The translations under genes were made by a program, and so were the position numbers. Under the pieces are notes generated by a model. It was not told the DNA's origin. It saw only the letters and a list, made by a program, of their open reading frames with translations, and did not search any database. Shown in pieces: positions 27,400-35,851 of a DNA stretch of 56,192 nt; position 1 is the stretch's first letter; each line of letters starts with the position of its first letter. Origin of the DNA: JADYZU01 sp964540965 (lineage in GTDB: Bacteria > Pseudomonadota > Alphaproteobacteria > Rhodobacterales > Rhodobacteraceae); the NCBI GenBank assembly GCA_964540965.1, contig CAZIOT010000021.1:1-56192 (forward strand), in the 5' to 3' direction.

Positions 27400-28344
27400 T
27401 CAGTTCGCGCTCAGGTAGTCGGCGATGTTCGCCGGGGTGACGAGTTCGAACGGCACCCAGACCGACTGTTCCACCGCCTCGCCGCGCGCCAGCGCCAGCG
27501 CGGCATCCAGCGCGCCCGAGCCCTGGCCGGCGGCGTTCTGGAACACCGTCACGTCCAGCTCGCCGGCCTGCATGGCGACCAGCGCGTCCTGGGTCGCATC
27601 GACGCCGCCGACCACGACCGCGGCCATGTCGACACCCGCGGCCTTGAGCGCCTGGATGGCGCCGATGGCGCTTTCGTCGTTGTTGGCGATGACGGCATCG
27701 AACGGGGCGCCGGTCGACAGCCAGTTGGTCATCAGGTTCTGCGCCTCGTCCCGGCGCCAGTTCGAGGTCTGCTCGTCGATGATGGTCAGGTTCACCGCGC
27801 ACTGGCCGTTGGCGATGACGTCATGGATATCGGCGGTGCGCTGCACGGCGGCCTGGTTCGACAATTCGCCCATGATGACATAGGCGCTGGCGTCGGTCTT
27901 GCCCATCTCGGCCAGAAGGCGGCAGACCTCGATGGTTTCGAGCGTGCCCGAATCGACCTCGTTCGAGGCGACGAAGGCCTGATTGTCGGGCAGGGTGTCA
28001 AGGTTGATCGGCTGGCGGTTGACATAGACCAGCGGCACGCCGGCGGCGGCAGCGGCATCCGACATGGCCTGGGTGGCGCTGGTATCGACCGGGTTGACGA
28101 TGATCGCATCGACGCCCGAGGCGATGAAGTTGTTGATCTGGTCCAGCTGTTTGGCCACGTCGTTCTGCGCATCCTCGATCTGCACGTCGACGCCGTCGAG
28201 CGTGCCGGCATAGCTTTCGATGCCGTTGCGCAGCACGGTCAGGAAATTGTCGTCGAACAGCGCCATCGACACGCCGACGGTTTCAGCCATCGCGGTCGTG
28301 GACATCAGCCCGGCAAAGCCGGCGATGAGAAGCGTCTTCTTCAT
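27400..28344 (-). CDS. Periplasmic sugar/inositol-binding protein of the ABC transporter
   Basis: 314 aa from ATG 28344, preceded by GGGAGAGAGA. Signal peptide MKKTLLIAGFAGLMSTTAMA is cut before ETVGVSMALFDDNFLT. The rest is a type I periplasmic-binding (RbsB/IbpA-like) fold, with VDAIIVNPVDTSATQAMSDA and AVIANNDESAIGAIQALKA as the two hinge-lobe blocks. It is the receptor for the substrate of the inositol operon. No riboswitch or attenuator was seen before it. Confidence 0.92.
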   Translation of the reverse strand: MKKTLLIAGFAGLMSTTAMAETVGVSMALFDDNFLTVLRNGIESYAGTLDGVDVQIEDAQNDVAKQLDQINNFIASGVDAIIVNPVDTSATQAMSDAAAAAGVPLVYVNRQPINLDTLPDNQAFVASNEVDSGTLETIEVCRLLAEMGKTDASAYVIMGELSNQAAVQRTADIHDVIANGQCAVNLTIIDEQTSNWRRDEAQNLMTNWLSTGAPFDAVIANNDESAIGAIQALKAAGVDMAAVVVGGVDATQDALVAMQAGELDVTVFQNAAGQGSGALDAALALARGEAVEQSVWVPFELVTPANIADYLSAN

Positions 28345-28424
28345 GGTCTCTCTCCCTGTCGGATGTCCGGCGCATCCGTTTTCCTGCCGGAGCGGCCGCC
28401 CTCCCGCGGCCGCGTTCCTCCGCG

Positions 28425-29243
28425 TCAGGCGGCCTTGCGGGCCAGCCCCTCGCGGATGAAATCCATCGACGCCCGGATCGCAGGGGCCGGATCGGCCAGA
28501 GCGTGGATCTCGGGGGCGAAGCATTCGAAACTGACGGGACCGGCCCAGCCCGCCGCGGACAGCGCGACGATCTGGTCGATGTTGCCCAGCCGGTCGGCAC
28601 CTTCGACCAGCACCCGATGCGCATCCTGCATCTGCGCCGTGGTCAGCGACGGGTCGGTGACGCCCGAGACATGGACGATGCCGGTCAGCGCCGGGAACAG
28701 CGGGCCGCCGCCGGCAAGCGTGTGGTGAAAGGTGTCATGCACGATGCGGAAGGTGCCGGCGGCGTCCAGGCTGGTGATCGCCTCGGCCGCCTCGGCCTTG
28801 TGGCGCAAGGGGCAGGTGGCAAAGCCCAGCGGTTCGACCATGCCCCTGAGGCCGTGGTCGTCCAGCATCGGCCGCAACCCCTTGAGCGCGACGCGCAGCG
28901 CCGCCTGCCGTTCGCCGTTGCCCATGCCGCGGTTGTCGTTGCGCGGGATCAGCGCCACGCCTTCGGCGCCGGCGGCCTGCGCGATGCGGATCAGCGCCAG
29001 CGCCTCGTCCGCCTTGGCGGGCGACCAGTCGTTGAACATCTTGACCTCGGCCAGCGCCAGCAGGCGCAGCCCGTGGTCGCGGACCAACGCCCCGGCATCC
29101 GCCGGCGCCATGCCGTCGAACAGGGGTTGCGGCAGGTCGTTGCGGGCCTCGATCCCCTCGCAGCCAAGATCGGCGGCCAACCTGACAAGATCGCGGAATG
29201 ACAACCGTGCGACGGTCATGTGGTTCAGGGCAAAGCGGATCAC
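28425..29243 (-). CDS. Sugar phosphate isomerase/epimerase (IolE/IolH-like TIM barrel)
   Basis: 272 aa, xylose-isomerase-like TIM barrel. The N-terminus FALNHMTVARLSFRDLVRLA and GCEGIEARNDLPQPLF mark the family; metal-ligand acids occur along the barrel (AEVKMFNDW, MVEPLGF, IVHDTFHHTLAG, SFECFAPEI). It is distinct from the iolE at 19023-19919. It is the first gene of the operon and may interconvert inosose isomers or act on a related ketose. The exact reaction is unknown. Confidence 0.8.
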   Translation of the reverse strand: MIRFALNHMTVARLSFRDLVRLAADLGCEGIEARNDLPQPLFDGMAPADAGALVRDHGLRLLALAEVKMFNDWSPAKADEALALIRIAQAAGAEGVALIPRNDNRGMGNGERQAALRVALKGLRPMLDDHGLRGMVEPLGFATCPLRHKAEAAEAITSLDAAGTFRIVHDTFHHTLAGGGPLFPALTGIVHVSGVTDPSLTTAQMQDAHRVLVEGADRLGNIDQIVALSAAGWAGPVSFECFAPEIHALADPAPAIRASMDFIREGLARKAA

Positions 29244-29319
29244 GGCGGGCCTCCCAACCCTGTTCGGATTGCGGCGGACCGTGATGTGAGTCGGGGCCTT
29301 GCGTCAACCGGACGGGGCC

Positions 29320-29337
29320 GGTTTCGCATCATTCCTG
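29320..29337. promoter_or_regulatory. Candidate operator upstream of the inositol operon
   Basis: The sequence GGTTTCGCATCATTCCTG between lacI-type regulator and operon differs at only two positions from one at 30416-30433 (shared form GGTTTCRCATCATTSCTG). The copy here continues ACGAAGAAAT. It lies 77 nt upstream of the first operon gene. It is a candidate binding site of the LacI-type regulator. Confidence 0.5.
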
Positions 29338-29371
29338 ACGAAGAAATCGCCCAAGTTATGACGAGATCGCG

Positions 29372-30403
29372 TCAAACCGATTCCGGCAGATACAGGTCGG
29401 GCGGCAGGAAATGCTGCGCGGCGACCGGCGGCATGCCCTGCTGCACCGCCGCTGTCATCAGCCCGACAAGATCGGCGCACAGCCGCGGCAGCGGCGTGGC
29501 GATGACCATGGTCAGGTCGTGCGCGATCAGCGCGGCGCGGCTTTCGGGGGTCAGTTCGTTGACCACCAGCTTGACCTCGCCCGGCTTGCGGAATTCCTGC
29601 AGGGCGGCGATCGCCCCCTCCATACCGCCGCCGGCGCAATAGATGCCGCGCAGGTCGGGGTGGCGGTCCAGAAGATCGGCGGTCGCCTCGTAGGTCAGCT
29701 GCCGGGTCTCGAGGTTGACCAGCGTGTCAAGCACGCGGAATTCCGGGGCGTATTCGCGGAAATAGCTGCGAAAGCCGGTTTCCCGCAATTCGTGGCCATG
29801 CCAGCGATAGCCGCCGACAAAGACGGCGATCTTGCCCGCCTCATGCGCCGCGGTGGCGATCATATGCGCCGCCAGCCGCCCGACCTTCATGTTGTTCAGC
29901 CCGACATAGTTCTGCCGCACACCCTGGGCAAAGTCGTTGAGCAGCGCGAAGACCGGGATGCCGCGGCCGTTCAGCCGCTGGACGGCATCGGTCACTTCGG
30001 GATGGCTGACCGCGGTGGCGGCCAGCGCATCGACACGGGGCGCCAGCCCGTCCATCAGGGCGGCAAATTCCTGCGGCGATTGCGAGGTCGAGAACACGAT
30101 CTCGACACTGGCGCGCACCTGAGGCGCGGCGGCGGCGGCGCGCTCGATCTCGGCCTTGAAGTTCTGGTAAAAGCTTTGCCTTTCCTTCTGCAGCACCACG
30201 CCCAGCCGCAGACGCGGCAGTTCGACGTGCAACCGCTGCCCGATCAGCGGCGCCGCGTGATAACCGATGCGCCGCGCCGCCTCGTAAACCCGGCGGGTCG
30301 TCTCCTCGCGCACCGCCTCGCGCGCGTTCAGCACCCGATCGACGGTCGAGGGCGATACCCCCGCTTCGCGCGCGACATCGTGGATCGTGGGACGGCGGGC
30401 CAT
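29372..30403 (-). CDS. LacI-family transcriptional regulator of inositol genes
   Basis: 343 aa. The N-terminal helix-turn-helix is clear: RRPTIHDVAREAGVSPSTVD followed by RVLNAREAVREET. Residues ~60-343 are the periplasmic-binding-like effector domain (VVLQKERQSFYQNFKAEIER, VDALAATAVSHPEVTDAV). It is placed between the inositol operon and the divergent oxygenase operon. It probably represses both and is released by an inositol or a catabolite; the effector is inferred from context only. Confidence 0.9.
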   Translation of the reverse strand: MARRPTIHDVAREAGVSPSTVDRVLNAREAVREETTRRVYEAARRIGYHAAPLIGQRLHVELPRLRLGVVLQKERQSFYQNFKAEIERAAAAAPQVRASVEIVFSTSQSPQEFAALMDGLAPRVDALAATAVSHPEVTDAVQRLNGRGIPVFALLNDFAQGVRQNYVGLNNMKVGRLAAHMIATAAHEAGKIAVFVGGYRWHGHELRETGFRSYFREYAPEFRVLDTLVNLETRQLTYEATADLLDRHPDLRGIYCAGGGMEGAIAALQEFRKPGEVKLVVNELTPESRAALIAHDLTMVIATPLPRLCADLVGLMTAAVQQGMPPVAAQHFLPPDLYLPESV

Positions 30404-30415
30404 GGCGTTCCTGAC

Positions 30416-30433
30416 GGTTTCACATCATTGCTG
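30416..30433. promoter_or_regulatory. Candidate operator in the divergent regulator/oxygenase promoter region
   Basis: GGTTTCACATCATTGCTG, the near copy of the motif at 29320-29337, 13 nt outside the regulator start. A further TTTCTGACGAAATCTGACG lies at 30440-30458 and shares the CTGACGAA core that follows the other copy. This region must hold the promoters for both the regulator (minus) and the oxygenase operon (plus, starting 30548). Confidence 0.45.
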
Positions 30434-30547
30434 CGCTGGTTTCTGACGAAATCTGACGCATTCCGCAAGCCTTGCTCTAGGTCTGGGCGGGTGTTTGGCG
30501 CTATCGACCTCGGCAACCGGCCGGAGGAGCGGCCGCAGGAGGACAGG

Positions 30548-31645
30548 ATGGGAAAGCGCGATTACAGCCTGCGCGGCGAAGATGCGCGGCGGGCGGTGGA
30601 AAGCGGGCTTGCCGCGGCGGAATGGTATCACACCGACGTGCCGCGCAAGGTAATGAAGGATCTCATGGCCCGGTCGGACAGCCCGGCGATCCGCGACACG
30701 ATCATCCTTTACGGCCTGATGATCGTGCTGGCCGGCATCGGCATCGCCCTGTGGCCGTCCTGGTGGTCGGCGCCGTTCTGGCTGGCTTACGGCGTGCTTT
30801 ACGGCTCGGCCTCGGATTCGCGCTGGCATGAATCCAGCCACGGAACCGCCTTCCGCACGCCCTGGATGAACAATGTCGTGTACGAGATCGCGTCCTTCAT
30901 GATCATGCGCAACTCGGCCACCTGGCGGTGGAGCCATGCGCGGCACCATTCCGAGACCTATATCGTCGGCCGCGACCCCGAGATCGCGGTGATGCGCCCG
31001 CCCGAGGTGGCGAAGCTGATCCTCAACTTCTTCGGCATCATCGACGTGCTGAAGTTCTTTCCGAACCTGATCTACAACGCCTTGCGCGGCCCCAACCCCG
31101 AAGAGCGGACCTTTGTCCCCGAATCGGAATGGGGCAAGGTGCAGCGCGTGGCGCAAATCCACCTGGCGATCTATGTCGCCACGGTCGCGCTGGCCGTCGC
31201 CACGCGCTCGATCCTGCCGCTGATGGTGATCGGCCTGCCGCGGATGTATGGCGCCTGGCACCATATCATGACCGGGCTTCTGCAGCACGGCGGCCTGGCC
31301 GAAAATGTCGTCGACCACCGGCTGAATTCGCGCACCGTCCATATGAACCCGGTGTCGCGGTTCATCTACTGGAACATGAATTACCATGTCGAACACCACA
31401 TGTTCCCGATGGTGCCCTATCACGCCCTGCCCCGCCTGCATGAGGTCATCAAGGCCGACCTGCCGCCGCCCAACCGCTCGATCCCGGCCGCCTTTGCCGA
31501 GATGTGGCCGGCGATCCGGCGGCAGGTGATGAACGAGGACTATTTCCTGAAACGGGAACTTCCGCCCGGGGCCAAGCCCTATCGCGAGGATTTCCACCTG
31601 TATGTGCCCGGCATGATGCGTCCGGCCCCCACCGCAGCAGAATGA
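30548..31645 (+). CDS. Membrane di-iron oxygenase of the fatty-acid desaturase superfamily
   Basis: 365 aa. The three histidine boxes are present: HESSHG (~98), HARHH (~136) and NYHVEHH (~282), with about four hydrophobic membrane segments. These ligate a di-iron centre used for desaturation, hydroxylation or ether cleavage. A Rieske ferredoxin gene overlaps its 3' end (ATGA), so electrons probably come from that protein. The N-terminus has no desaturase-associated cytochrome b5. The substrate is not predicted by sequence. Location beside inositol genes suggests a cyclitol-like substrate rather than a membrane lipid, but a lipid cannot be excluded. Confidence 0.85.
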   Translation: MGKRDYSLRGEDARRAVESGLAAAEWYHTDVPRKVMKDLMARSDSPAIRDTIILYGLMIVLAGIGIALWPSWWSAPFWLAYGVLYGSASDSRWHESSHGTAFRTPWMNNVVYEIASFMIMRNSATWRWSHARHHSETYIVGRDPEIAVMRPPEVAKLILNFFGIIDVLKFFPNLIYNALRGPNPEERTFVPESEWGKVQRVAQIHLAIYVATVALAVATRSILPLMVIGLPRMYGAWHHIMTGLLQHGGLAENVVDHRLNSRTVHMNPVSRFIYWNMNYHVEHHMFPMVPYHALPRLHEVIKADLPPPNRSIPAAFAEMWPAIRRQVMNEDYFLKRELPPGAKPYREDFHLYVPGMMRPAPTAAE

Positions 31646-31971
31646 GCCAGCAGATGAGCCAGTGGATCGACGCCTGCGCCACCGAGGACATCGACGAAGA
31701 GGATGTGATCCGCTTCGATCATGCCGGCCGCACCTATGCCATCTATCATTCGCCCGAGGGCGAGTTCTTTGCCACCGACGGCCTGTGCACCCACGAACAG
31801 GTGCATCTGGCCGACGGGCTGGTGATGGACCACCTGATTGAATGCCCCAAACACAACGGCCAGTTCGACTATCGCACCGGCGCGGCCAAACGGGCGCCGG
31901 TCTGCGTCGCACTGCGCACCCATCCGGTCCGGGTCGAGGGCGGGCGGGTGCTGATCGGACTGGACGGCTGA
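31642..31971 (+). CDS. Rieske-type [2Fe-2S] ferredoxin
   Basis: 109 aa from the ATG at 31642 overlapping the oxygenase stop; ATG 31654 is an alternative. Rieske ligands: CTHEQVHL (C-x-H) and CPKHNGQF (C-x2-H), separated by 17 residues. Small, soluble, of the bacterial oxygenase-ferredoxin type. It is likely the electron donor of the membrane oxygenase. No reductase gene is in the operon. Confidence 0.92.
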   Translation: MSQQMSQWIDACATEDIDEEDVIRFDHAGRTYAIYHSPEGEFFATDGLCTHEQVHLADGLVMDHLIECPKHNGQFDYRTGAAKRAPVCVALRTHPVRVEGGRVLIGLDG

Positions 31972-32768
31972 TGCGGCACCACCGGATGACAGTGGCCGAC
32001 CTGCGCGCCGCAAAGGGCCGCCGCGTCCTGACCATGCTGTATGTCGAGACCGAGGACGAGGCGGCCGCCGCAGCCGCAGCCGGGGTCGATGTTCTGTCGA
32101 TCATCGCGCCCCTGTGGACCCCGGCGATGCGCGCCGCGGCGGGCGACTGCTTTGTCCAGGTCGGGCTGCTTTACGGTGAATGCGTCACGGCCGAGGATTA
32201 CCTGCGCGCCGGTTTTTCCGCGCTGAAGGTCGGCGGTGACGCCTTCTATTGCAGCGGGTCGCTGGCGACCGTGCGCGCCTTGGCGGCCGAGGGGTTGCCG
32301 GTGGTCGGCCATGTCGGACTGGTGCCGCACAAGGCGACCTGGACCGGCGGCTTCAAGGCGGTGGGCAAGACCGCCGTCAGCGCCCTGCAGGTCTGGCGCG
32401 ACATGCAGGCGCTGGAGCAGGCCGGCGCGGTGGCGGTCGAGCTTGAGGTGGTGCCGGCCCGGGTCGGGGCCGAATTGTCGCGGCGGTCGGGCCTTGTCAC
32501 CTTCGGCATGGGCGCCGGTTCGGGCACCGATGCGCAATACCTGTTCGCCGAGGATGTTCTGGGCTGCACCCGCGGCCACAAGCCCCGCCACGCCAGAAGC
32601 TATCGCGATTTCCGCGCCGAATACGACCGGCTCCAGACCGAACGCATCGCCGCCTTTGGCGAATTCGTTGCCGATGTCAGGGCAGGCGCCTATCCGGCGC
32701 CGCAGCACGATGTCGCGGTGGCCGACAGCGAATTCGCCGCCTTTCTGGAAGGGTTGGATCATGGCTGA
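31971..32768 (+). CDS. PanB-like (ketopantoate hydroxymethyltransferase superfamily) protein, divergent
   Basis: 265 aa. PanB-like core: LPVVGHVGLVPHKATWTGGF, KTAVSALQVWRDMQALEQAG and VAVELEVVPARVGAEL (the catalytic-Glu region), then FGMGAGSGTDAQYLFAEDVL. The Mg-binding GDS of true PanB near residue 45 is replaced by IIAPLW, so it is probably not a pantothenate enzyme. No panC is nearby. The start shares one base with the ferredoxin stop. It may transfer a one-carbon unit or cleave/condense a keto acid produced in this operon. Confidence 0.75.
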   Translation: MRHHRMTVADLRAAKGRRVLTMLYVETEDEAAAAAAAGVDVLSIIAPLWTPAMRAAAGDCFVQVGLLYGECVTAEDYLRAGFSALKVGGDAFYCSGSLATVRALAAEGLPVVGHVGLVPHKATWTGGFKAVGKTAVSALQVWRDMQALEQAGAVAVELEVVPARVGAELSRRSGLVTFGMGAGSGTDAQYLFAEDVLGCTRGHKPRHARSYRDFRAEYDRLQTERIAAFGEFVADVRAGAYPAPQHDVAVADSEFAAFLEGLDHG

Positions 32769-33882
32769 AATCGGCGTCGGGCTGATCGGCACCGGCTTCA
32801 TGGGCAAGGCCCATGCGCTGGCCTATGGTGCGGTGCGGGCGGTGATGGGCGATGTGCCCGCCGTCCGGCGCGTGGTTCTGGCCGATACGCCGGCGGACAA
32901 GGCGGCGGCGATGGCGGCGCAGTTCGGCTTTGACCGCGCCACCGACGACTGGCGCGCGGTGATCGCCGACCCGGCGGTGCAGATCGTCAGCATCACCACC
33001 CCCAACGGCATGCACCGCGAGATGGCGCTGGCCGCGCTGGCCGCGGGCAAGCATGTCTGGTGCGAAAAGCCGATGGCGCTGACGCTGGACGATGCCCGCG
33101 CCATGGCCGCGGCGACCGGGGCGCGCAAGACGCAGCTTGGCTACAACTACATCGCCAACCCCGCCTATACCCATGCCTGCCGTCTGGTCGCGGACGGCGC
33201 GATCGGGCGGTTGATCCATGTCCGCGGCTGGGTGGACGAGGATTACCAGGCCGATGCCGCCCTGCCCTGGACCTGGCGGGCGCAGATCGCCCAGGCGGGG
33301 CTGGGCACCCTGGGCGACCTTGGCTGCCACCTGGTCAGCCTTCTGACCGGCATCGCCGGGCCGCTTGCCAGCGTGATCGGCGAAACCGACATCGCCCACC
33401 GCACGCGCCCCCTGCCCGATGGCTCGGGCAGCGCCGAGGTCGAGAACGAGGATATCGCCTCTGCGCTTCTGACCTTTGCCAGCGGGGTCAAGGGCGTGCT
33501 CATGTCCTCGCGCGCCGCCTGGGGCCGAAAAAGCCGGCTGGGGTTCGAGGCGCACGGCACCGAGGGCATGATCATCTACGATCAGGAGCGGATGAACGAA
33601 TTGCAGCTGTTTCGGCGGCAGGGCGACCGTGCCACGCAGGGCTTTGTCACCATCCTGACCGCCCCCGACCATCCGCCCTATGGCGCCTTCTGCCCGGCGC
33701 CGGGGCATCAGCTGGGCTTCAACGACCTCAAGGTGATCGAGCTTGCCGGTTTCCTGCGCGCGATCCGCGACGACAGCCGCCCGCCGCTGGATTTCGCGGC
33801 GGGGCTCGAGATCGAGACGGCGATCCACGCCATTGCCCGGTCGGCGAACGAAGGGCGGCGGGTGACGCTGGCCGAGATGTAG
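32761..33882 (+). CDS. Gfo/Idh/MocA-family oxidoreductase
   Basis: 373 aa. GLIGTGFMGKAHALAY (NAD(P) motif), CEKPMALT (EKP) and the substrate-domain block GTLGDLGCHLVSLL are present. Family members oxidise polyols, inositols and glycosides. It overlaps the PanB-like gene by 8 nt and closes the four-gene operon. Its similarity to iolG in family and position strengthens a cyclitol link. The ORF ends before three strong hairpins. Confidence 0.9.
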   Translation: MAEIGVGLIGTGFMGKAHALAYGAVRAVMGDVPAVRRVVLADTPADKAAAMAAQFGFDRATDDWRAVIADPAVQIVSITTPNGMHREMALAALAAGKHVWCEKPMALTLDDARAMAAATGARKTQLGYNYIANPAYTHACRLVADGAIGRLIHVRGWVDEDYQADAALPWTWRAQIAQAGLGTLGDLGCHLVSLLTGIAGPLASVIGETDIAHRTRPLPDGSGSAEVENEDIASALLTFASGVKGVLMSSRAAWGRKSRLGFEAHGTEGMIIYDQERMNELQLFRRQGDRATQGFVTILTAPDHPPYGAFCPAPGHQLGFNDLKVIELAGFLRAIRDDSRPPLDFAAGLEIETAIHAIARSANEGRRVTLAEM

Positions 33883-33898
33883 CGCCACGGTGCCGCAG

Positions 33899-33967
33899 GC
33901 CGTTTTCCGCGCGGAAAACGGCACAAGGCCCGTGCGGGCCTCGTCGCGGATCGTGTGCACGATCCGC
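33899..33967. terminator. Three tandem hairpins between convergent operons
   Basis: Three perfect inverted repeats in a row: GCCGTTTTCC/GGAAAACGGC (33899-33922), AGGCCC/GGGCCT (33926-33941) and GCGGATCGTG/CACGATCCGC (33946-33967). They fill the 93-nt gap between the oxidoreductase stop and the rppH stop. No T-tract is seen on either strand. Probably a bidirectional terminator or repetitive element. Confidence 0.6.
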
Positions 33968-33975
33968 CCCGAAGG

Positions 33976-34461
33976 TCAGCCGGCCAGCGGCCCCAGTTCC
34001 TGCACCACGCGTTCGTAAACCCCGCGTTTGAACGGCACGATGTTCGGCACCAGATCGGCCATGTCGCACCATTTCCAGGCGGAAAACTCCGGGTGCTCGG
34101 TGGCGATGTCGATCTGGCCGTCCTGGCCAAGGAACCGCATCAGCACCCAGGTCTGCGCCTGCCCGCGATATTTGCCGCCCCAGAAGTCCGGCACGACCTC
34201 GGCCGGCAGGTCATAGGGGATCGGCTCTGCCGTCTGCGCCTCGATCCGCACCAGATCGGCGGAGACGCCGGTTTCCTCCCACAGCTCGCGCAGGGCGGCG
34301 GCGGGCACGTCCTCGCCGGGGTCGATGCCGCCCTGCGGCATCTGCCAGGCGTCGCGATAGGCGTCACGGCGCTGGCCGACAAAGACCTGACCCGCGCCGT
34401 TCACCAGCATGATGCCGACGCAGGGGCGATAGGGCAGCCGGGCGATTTCCTCGGGCGTCAT
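33976..34461 (-). CDS. rppH: RNA pyrophosphohydrolase (Nudix)
   Basis: 161 aa. Complete Nudix box GGIDPGEDVPAAALRELWEE then TGV (G-x5-E-x7-R-E-x2-E-E-x-G). Surrounding RppH features (RPCVGIMLVN at the N-terminus, DAWQMPQGG, WGGKYRGQAQTWVLMRF) are normal. It removes pyrophosphate from 5' triphosphorylated RNA to start decay. It overlaps ctpA by 4 nt; the gpmI-envC-ctpA-rppH order is common in Alphaproteobacteria. Confidence 0.93.
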   Translation of the reverse strand: MTPEEIARLPYRPCVGIMLVNGAGQVFVGQRRDAYRDAWQMPQGGIDPGEDVPAAALRELWEETGVSADLVRIEAQTAEPIPYDLPAEVVPDFWGGKYRGQAQTWVLMRFLGQDGQIDIATEHPEFSAWKWCDMADLVPNIVPFKRGVYERVVQELGPLAG

Positions 34462-35837
34462 TCGCCGTCCGTCGCCGCGGCCGGCTCGACCGACGCCTGC
34501 TGGGTCGCGGGTTCGGCAGCCGGCGACAGCACCGACAGGCCGCGCAGGATGTCGATGGCATAGGCCAGCTGGTAATCCTCGGCCCGCAGCGCCGCCGCGG
34601 CCTCGGCCCGGGCGCGGTCGTCCTCGAGCTGCTGCAATTCGTCCTCGGTCAGGCTGTCGTTGGTCAGCGCGCCGCGCATGTCGGCTTCGTGGAAGGTCTC
34701 TTCCTCGACCGCGCTGCCATCGGGGTCGGCCACCGGCTGCTGCACCATGATGTCGGGCGAAATCCCCAGCGACTGGATCGAACGGCCCGAGGGCGTGTAA
34801 TAGCGCGCCGTGGTCAGCCGCATCGCGGCATCGCCGGCCAGCGGCATCAGCGTCTGCACCGATCCCTTGCCAAAGCTTTGCGTGCCGACGACGATGGCGC
34901 GGCGGTGGTCCTGCAGCGCACCGGCGACGATTTCCGACGCGCTGGCCGTGCCGCCGTTGATGAGGATCACCATCGGCTTGCCCTGCGCCAGATCGCCCGG
35001 CGTGGCGTTGAAACGGTCGCCCACCACATCGCCGCGACCGCGGGTCGAGACGATCTCGCCCGCGTCAAGGAAGGCGTCCGACACCAGCACCGCCTGGTTG
35101 AGCAGGCCGCCCGGATTGTTGCGCAAGTCCAGAACGATGCCGTTGACGTTGTCGAGCCCGCCCGCCGCCTCGATCTGTTCGGCCAGCCCCTCGCTCATCT
35201 GTTCAAAGGTCTGGTCCGAAAAGGTGGTCAGCCTGAGGACGATGGTGTTGCCTTCCAGCCGCGACCGCGCCGCCGTCAGTTCGATCGTGTCGCGGATGAT
35301 CGGCACGTCAAAGGGTTCCGGCTGGCCCTCGCGCACCACGGTGATGACCACTTCGGACCCCGCCGGCCCCTTGAGCAGGTCGATCGCCTCGTCCAGCGTC
35401 AGGCCCATCAGGCTTTCGCCATCGACGGCGGTGATGAAATCGCCGGCCTGCATGCCCGCGGCCTCGGCCGGGGTGCCGTCCATGGGCGAGATGACCTTGA
35501 CCCAGCCTTCTTCCTGCGTGACCTCAAGCCCCAGGCCGCCGAATTCGCCGCGGGTCTGGGTGCGCATGTCGGTCGCGGCTTCGGCCGACAGATAGCCGGA
35601 ATGCGGGTCAAGCGAGGTGAGCATGCCGTTGATCGCCGCCTCGATCAGGTCCGAGGCGTCGACCTCTTCGACATAATCCGACCGGATCCGTTCGAAGATG
35701 TCGCCGAACAGGTCAAGCTGCTGATAGACGCCGTCGCCCGAGGCAGCCTCCTGCGCGATCAGCGGGCCGGCCACCTGCGTGGTGATCAACAGCCCGAGGA
35801 GGGTGCCGCCCGTGGCGGCCAGCGCGAATTTCTTCAT
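34458..35837 (-). CDS. ctpA: S41-family carboxy-terminal processing peptidase
   Basis: 459 aa. An N-terminal signal peptide/anchor (KKFALAATGGTLLGLLITTQ) is followed by a PDZ domain (GLGLEVTQEEGWVKVISPMD) and the protease core. The catalytic Ser lies in NGGTASASEIVAGAL, and the Lys in SFGKGSVQTLM four turns later. It acts in the periplasm on C-termini of envelope proteins. The C-terminal ~60 residues are alanine/glutamate-rich. It is 14 nt downstream of envC. Confidence 0.93.
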   Translation of the reverse strand: MKKFALAATGGTLLGLLITTQVAGPLIAQEAASGDGVYQQLDLFGDIFERIRSDYVEEVDASDLIEAAINGMLTSLDPHSGYLSAEAATDMRTQTRGEFGGLGLEVTQEEGWVKVISPMDGTPAEAAGMQAGDFITAVDGESLMGLTLDEAIDLLKGPAGSEVVITVVREGQPEPFDVPIIRDTIELTAARSRLEGNTIVLRLTTFSDQTFEQMSEGLAEQIEAAGGLDNVNGIVLDLRNNPGGLLNQAVLVSDAFLDAGEIVSTRGRGDVVGDRFNATPGDLAQGKPMVILINGGTASASEIVAGALQDHRRAIVVGTQSFGKGSVQTLMPLAGDAAMRLTTARYYTPSGRSIQSLGISPDIMVQQPVADPDGSAVEEETFHEADMRGALTNDSLTEDELQQLEDDRARAEAAAALRAEDYQLAYAIDILRGLSVLSPAAEPATQQASVEPAAATDGE

Positions 35838-35851
35838 TCTCTGCCCATGTT

